NCBI GenBank assembly: GCA_965222525.1 | Contig: OZ244955.1 | Coordinates: 1,364,001 to 1,428,000 of the forward strand | Length of the DNA stretch: 64,000 nucleotides | Reading direction: 5' to 3' | DNA from: CBDCUF01 sp965222525 | Lineage (GTDB): Bacteria > Pseudomonadota > Alphaproteobacteria > Rickettsiales > UBA8987 | In this document: positions 61,118 through 64,000 of the stretch, piece after piece | Position numbering within the stretch: the stretch's first letter is position 1 | Layout of the letters: each line of letters begins with the position of its first letter | Translations under genes and position numbers: made by a program | The notes under the pieces: generated by a model | What the model saw: the letters and a program-made list of their open reading frames with translations, nothing else | Database searches by the model: none | Told to the model about the DNA's origin: nothing

Positions 61118-63738
61118 GATTCTTTTCCTTCTCTAATTCGTCTTATCGATTGATATAGTTTCTCTACCAGTAGTAGCCCAAGAGCAAAAACAAGTAATAT
61201 AGACCACTGCTCTAATGAAACCGGCTGAATTTTTAATATGTCGCTAATTCCTGGTAAGTACATAGATGCAATATGAATAGCCTGGGTTATAATAATGCCC
61301 CATATTAATAGCGGATTGCTAAAAAATGGAACTTTAAATACTGAACGAGTTTCGGAGCGACTGTTAAGAGCTAACATGTTCTCAAATAATACCATCAGTA
61401 GAAGTGTGATGTTACGCGCTGAATCTACATCATATCCGTTTTCCATAAGCCAGTAGAAAACAAGAAATGCTACTACGCTCATATATACAGCCATTGTCAG
61501 AACACGCTGCATCATTATTTTGTTAAATATTGGTTCATTTGGTGAACGTGGTGGTCTGCCCAATTCATCACCTTCAGCAGGTTCAAATGCCAGAGCTACA
61601 TCCTGTATTCCATTTGTAACCAGGTTTAACCATAGGAGCTGAACGGCTAGCAATGGCATTGGAAGACCAGCTATCATGGAAAGGATAAACAAAATAATTT
61701 CTGCCACACCAGTTGCAATCAGCAAAAAAATAACCTTGCGTATATTGCTATATGCTACACGCCCTTCGATTATCCCTTTTACTATAGAGGCAAAATCATC
61801 GTCTGTTAGAATAAGTTCAGCATTCTCTCTGGCTACATCAGTACCACGTTTCCCCATGGCAATACCGACATGTGCCTGACGTAAAGCCGGGGCGTCATTT
61901 ACTCCATCTCCTGTTACCGCAACAAAGTGCCCTTTACGCATAAGGGACTGGACTATAGACTGTTTCTGTACGGGCTCTATACGGGCGAAAACGTTACTAC
62001 CTTTTACCAAGCTATCCAGAGTTTCTTCACCTTCCTGCTCAGCCTCATTAATCTGTTTACCAGTGACTACCTGACATTTTTCATCACATAGCCCTAAATC
62101 AGTTGCGATGGCACGGGCTGTCAGAGGATGATCACCTGTGATCATAGCAACTTCAATTCCAGCTTTTTTACATAAATCAACGGCTTCTTTCGCTTCTGAA
62201 CGTAGTGGGTCAATCATACCTACTACTCCAAGAAATGTCAGATCGCGTAGCTGTTCCTCTATAGGTTTTTCTGAGTTTACAGTGCCATCGGCCAGTGCCA
62301 GAACCCGATAGCCTTGTTCGGCAAGATTTTCTGCTTGATGAAGTATTTCATCTTTATTGATTGGTGCATCATTAGCTCCATTAAACATACTGGTACACAT
62401 GGAAATTACTTTTTCAGCACTTCCTTTGACATGTACGTATGTCTTGCCATCCTGCTGGTTTACACTGGCACTATAGCCATTTTCTGATTCATAGGGTATT
62501 TTACTGATTTCAGGATTTTCTTTGAGGAGGCCCTCTTTATCTAATCCATATTTCCTGGCCATTACAAGAAAAGCAACATCCACCATATCACCATTATATT
62601 CAGGCTCTCCTTTATCTTCGCTTAAGGTGGCCTCATTCGCAAGAACGGCAGATTGGCACAATCTACGAATTTTCTGTAATTCCTCTTCACCGTCATATGA
62701 TGGTATAATTTTTCCATCTATGCTAACTCCTTCGCCGGTAACATCAAAACCAGAGCCATCAGGAAGCTCTATACGGCGAGCAGTAAGTTCGTTCACCGTT
62801 AGTGTTCCTGTTTTATCAGAAGCAATAAATGTGCAAGACCCAAGAGACTCGACAGCAAGGAGTTTGCGAACAATTACATTACGTGAGGCCATTCGCCGCA
62901 TACCTATTGCCAAAGCCACGGTCATAGCTGCAGGTAGTCCTTCTGGTATTGCTGAAACAGCCAATGCTACAGCAATCAGAAATATACCGGCAAGTGTTCC
63001 CCCCCTGATATATTCAATACCGGCAATAAATAAAACTATTCCACACATTGCTATGGAAATAAACAGGGTGAATTTCTCGATTCGAATAAGCAAAGGTGGT
63101 TTTGCTTCATGCGATATTGCAGTAGAAATCTTGCCTATTTGTGTATCTTGACCAGTTGATACGACTTCCCCCTGAGCACGTCCGCGATTCACCATAGTTC
63201 CAGCAAAAGCCATATTAACTCTCTCACTTAAGGAGGCGTCTTTGGGTATTTCCATCTCTGCATTCTTCAGTACAGCAACAGATTCGCCGGTAAGCAGGGA
63301 TTCATCTACAGAAAGATTCTGTGATGTATGAAGTTTTATATCGGCCGGGACTTTGTCCCCTGATTCAAGCATGACGATGTCTCCAGGAACTATTTCTTCC
63401 GAGTTTATCTGGATCTGTTGTCCATCTCTTATAACTTTGGCAAAATTAGGGACAACCTTTTGTAACGCAGAGGCAGATCTTTGAGCAGAGTATTCCTGAA
63501 TTGTACCGATGGTTGCATTTATCATCAGAACGGTAAAAATAAACACCGCATCGCTAATTTCCTCCAGAAATAATGATACAATCGCGGCAATTAGCAGAAT
63601 ATAAATTAGCGGGCTTAAAAACTGCCGGATAAAAACACTAATTACACCAGGGTCGTCTGGTCTTGGTAGTGCATTGGATCCATATTCCGACAAACGCTTT
63701 TTCGCATCTTGTGTAGAGAGACCATCAATTGATTCCAC
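61099..63738 (-). CDS. Cation-transporting P-type ATPase (type II)
   Basis: 879 residues, normal for the SERCA/PMR1-like group. TGES at 150-153, PEGL at 265-268, phosphorylation site DKTGTLT from D308, and hinge VAVTGDGVNDAPALRQAHVG. In the sixth span the usual NLVTDG of calcium pumps is NLVTNGIQDVALAF, so a key Asp is shifted and the ion (Ca2+, Mn2+ or Na+) is not settled. N-terminal cation-ATPase domain begins at GLSTQDAKKRL. Confidence 0.92.
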   Translation of the reverse strand: MESIDGLSTQDAKKRLSEYGSNALPRPDDPGVISVFIRQFLSPLIYILLIAAIVSLFLEEISDAVFIFTVLMINATIGTIQEYSAQRSASALQKVVPNFAKVIRDGQQIQINSEEIVPGDIVMLESGDKVPADIKLHTSQNLSVDESLLTGESVAVLKNAEMEIPKDASLSERVNMAFAGTMVNRGRAQGEVVSTGQDTQIGKISTAISHEAKPPLLIRIEKFTLFISIAMCGIVLFIAGIEYIRGGTLAGIFLIAVALAVSAIPEGLPAAMTVALAIGMRRMASRNVIVRKLLAVESLGSCTFIASDKTGTLTVNELTARRIELPDGSGFDVTGEGVSIDGKIIPSYDGEEELQKIRRLCQSAVLANEATLSEDKGEPEYNGDMVDVAFLVMARKYGLDKEGLLKENPEISKIPYESENGYSASVNQQDGKTYVHVKGSAEKVISMCTSMFNGANDAPINKDEILHQAENLAEQGYRVLALADGTVNSEKPIEEQLRDLTFLGVVGMIDPLRSEAKEAVDLCKKAGIEVAMITGDHPLTARAIATDLGLCDEKCQVVTGKQINEAEQEGEETLDSLVKGSNVFARIEPVQKQSIVQSLMRKGHFVAVTGDGVNDAPALRQAHVGIAMGKRGTDVARENAELILTDDDFASIVKGIIEGRVAYSNIRKVIFLLIATGVAEIILFILSMIAGLPMPLLAVQLLWLNLVTNGIQDVALAFEPAEGDELGRPPRSPNEPIFNKIMMQRVLTMAVYMSVVAFLVFYWLMENGYDVDSARNITLLLMVLFENMLALNSRSETRSVFKVPFFSNPLLIWGIIITQAIHIASMYLPGISDILKIQPVSLEQWSILLVFALGLLLVEKLYQSIRRIREGKESWASSI

Positions 63739-63857
63739 TTTTCACTCCAATGATTATATACTCCGATCGATGTAAAGCTCCGGCATAATTCTTCTACTAT
63801 CCTTGTTTACACAGGAACTATCCGAGCATAGTTGGAAAAGAATGGAATTGACAACTG

Positions 63858-64000
63858 TCAATCAATATATTTTGCTGCCTTGAGTTGTTTAGTGTGCCAG
63901 CCTCTGAGCATCATTAATGAGATAAATGCGCCAAATAACGCCCAGGCCATATCTTTTTGTGCATCCCATTCATCGCCTTGTGTTCCTAAGAATTCATGTG
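63858..64000 (-). CDS. YjdF/DUF2238-like membrane protein, C-terminal part
   Basis: The window holds the last 46 residues; the gene continues past the right edge. The visible end HEFLGTQGDEWDAQKDMAWA matches the conserved C-terminus of YjdF/DUF2238 inner-membrane proteins (FLGTQGDxWDAQKDM), followed by one membrane segment. It is upstream of the ATPase on the same strand (119-base gap). Function unknown. Confidence 0.75.
   Translation of the reverse strand, partial: HEFLGTQGDEWDAQKDMAWALFGAFISLMMLRGWHTKQLKAAKYID

Noticed and set aside
1..64000. tRNA, rRNA, riboswitches, insertion sequences
   Set aside because: I looked in the spacers for cloverleaf, rRNA and transposase signals and saw none; a dedicated covariance search could still find a small RNA.

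Overview
The window is chromosomal DNA of an alphaproteobacterium. Evidence: an NDUFA12-type complex I accessory subunit, HdaA-type Hda, split pntAA/pntAB transhydrogenase genes, a two-subunit-E1 type pyruvate dehydrogenase, TatB/TatC, LpxI-type lipid A synthesis and a CcmB haem exporter. It is a Gram-negative cell with lipid A, Kdo, meso-diaminopimelate peptidoglycan (MurE with DNPR, DapE) and mechanosensitive channels. Purine, pyrimidine, riboflavin, lysine/DAP and lipid genes argue against an extremely reduced obligate endosymbiont. The order cannot be fixed from sequence reading alone. There is no rRNA, no tRNA that I could recognise, no insertion sequence with a transposase, no prophage and no CRISPR array.

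Layout. 1-5.7 kb (+): NDUFA12, mlaD, small membrane protein, HIT, recF, hda, ccmB, gpsA, pyrE. 5.7-13 kb: ribE(-), CDGSH protein, BON lipoprotein(-), dapE, trmD(-), orphan proteins, rppH(-), a TolC-like exporter(-). 12.8-15.2 kb (+): an orphan set ending in a divergent lactate/malate-dehydrogenase-like protein. 15.2-19.7 kb: trmJ(-), DUF481 protein(-), mscS, two lipoprotein/lpx genes. 19.7-23 kb (-): galU, ugd, lpxA, lpxI. 23-26 kb (+): moeA-like, a second mscS, tatB. 26.2-31.7 kb (-): the division and cell-wall operon mraZ-rsmH-ftsL-ftsI-murE, with an MraZ operator upstream. 32.5-38.9 kb: dacC-like, rlpA, a degenerate cdsA-like gene(+), lpxK, waaA, tsaE, tatC. 39-43 kb: purL(+), dusB(-) and a block made almost entirely of repeats. 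43.2-46.9 kb (+): lipoprotein, pdhB, an MNT/HEPN toxin-antitoxin pair, pdhC, all tightly packed. 46.9-52.6 kb (-): truB-rpsO-pnp, radA, cvpA. 52.8-59.8 kb (+): pntAA-pntAB, psd, GST, cysS, lipoprotein, lemA, htpX-like. 60.3-64 kb (-): YjdF-like fragment, P-type ATPase, fabI.

The most unusual content is (1) an MNT/HEPN (type VII-like) module lodged between pdhB and pdhC with stop/start codons overlapping or abutting on both sides; (2) several families of long palindromic repeats (about 180, 160, 150 and 90-150 bp), one nested inside another, one fragment read in frame inside trmJ; (3) seven-base phased tandem repeats, found between genes and also in frame in cysS and pdhC; (4) enzyme-like proteins with altered active sites (LDH/MDH-like, CdsA-like, MoeA-like). 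All functional statements are from reading the sequence and knowledge of the families; no database search was run.
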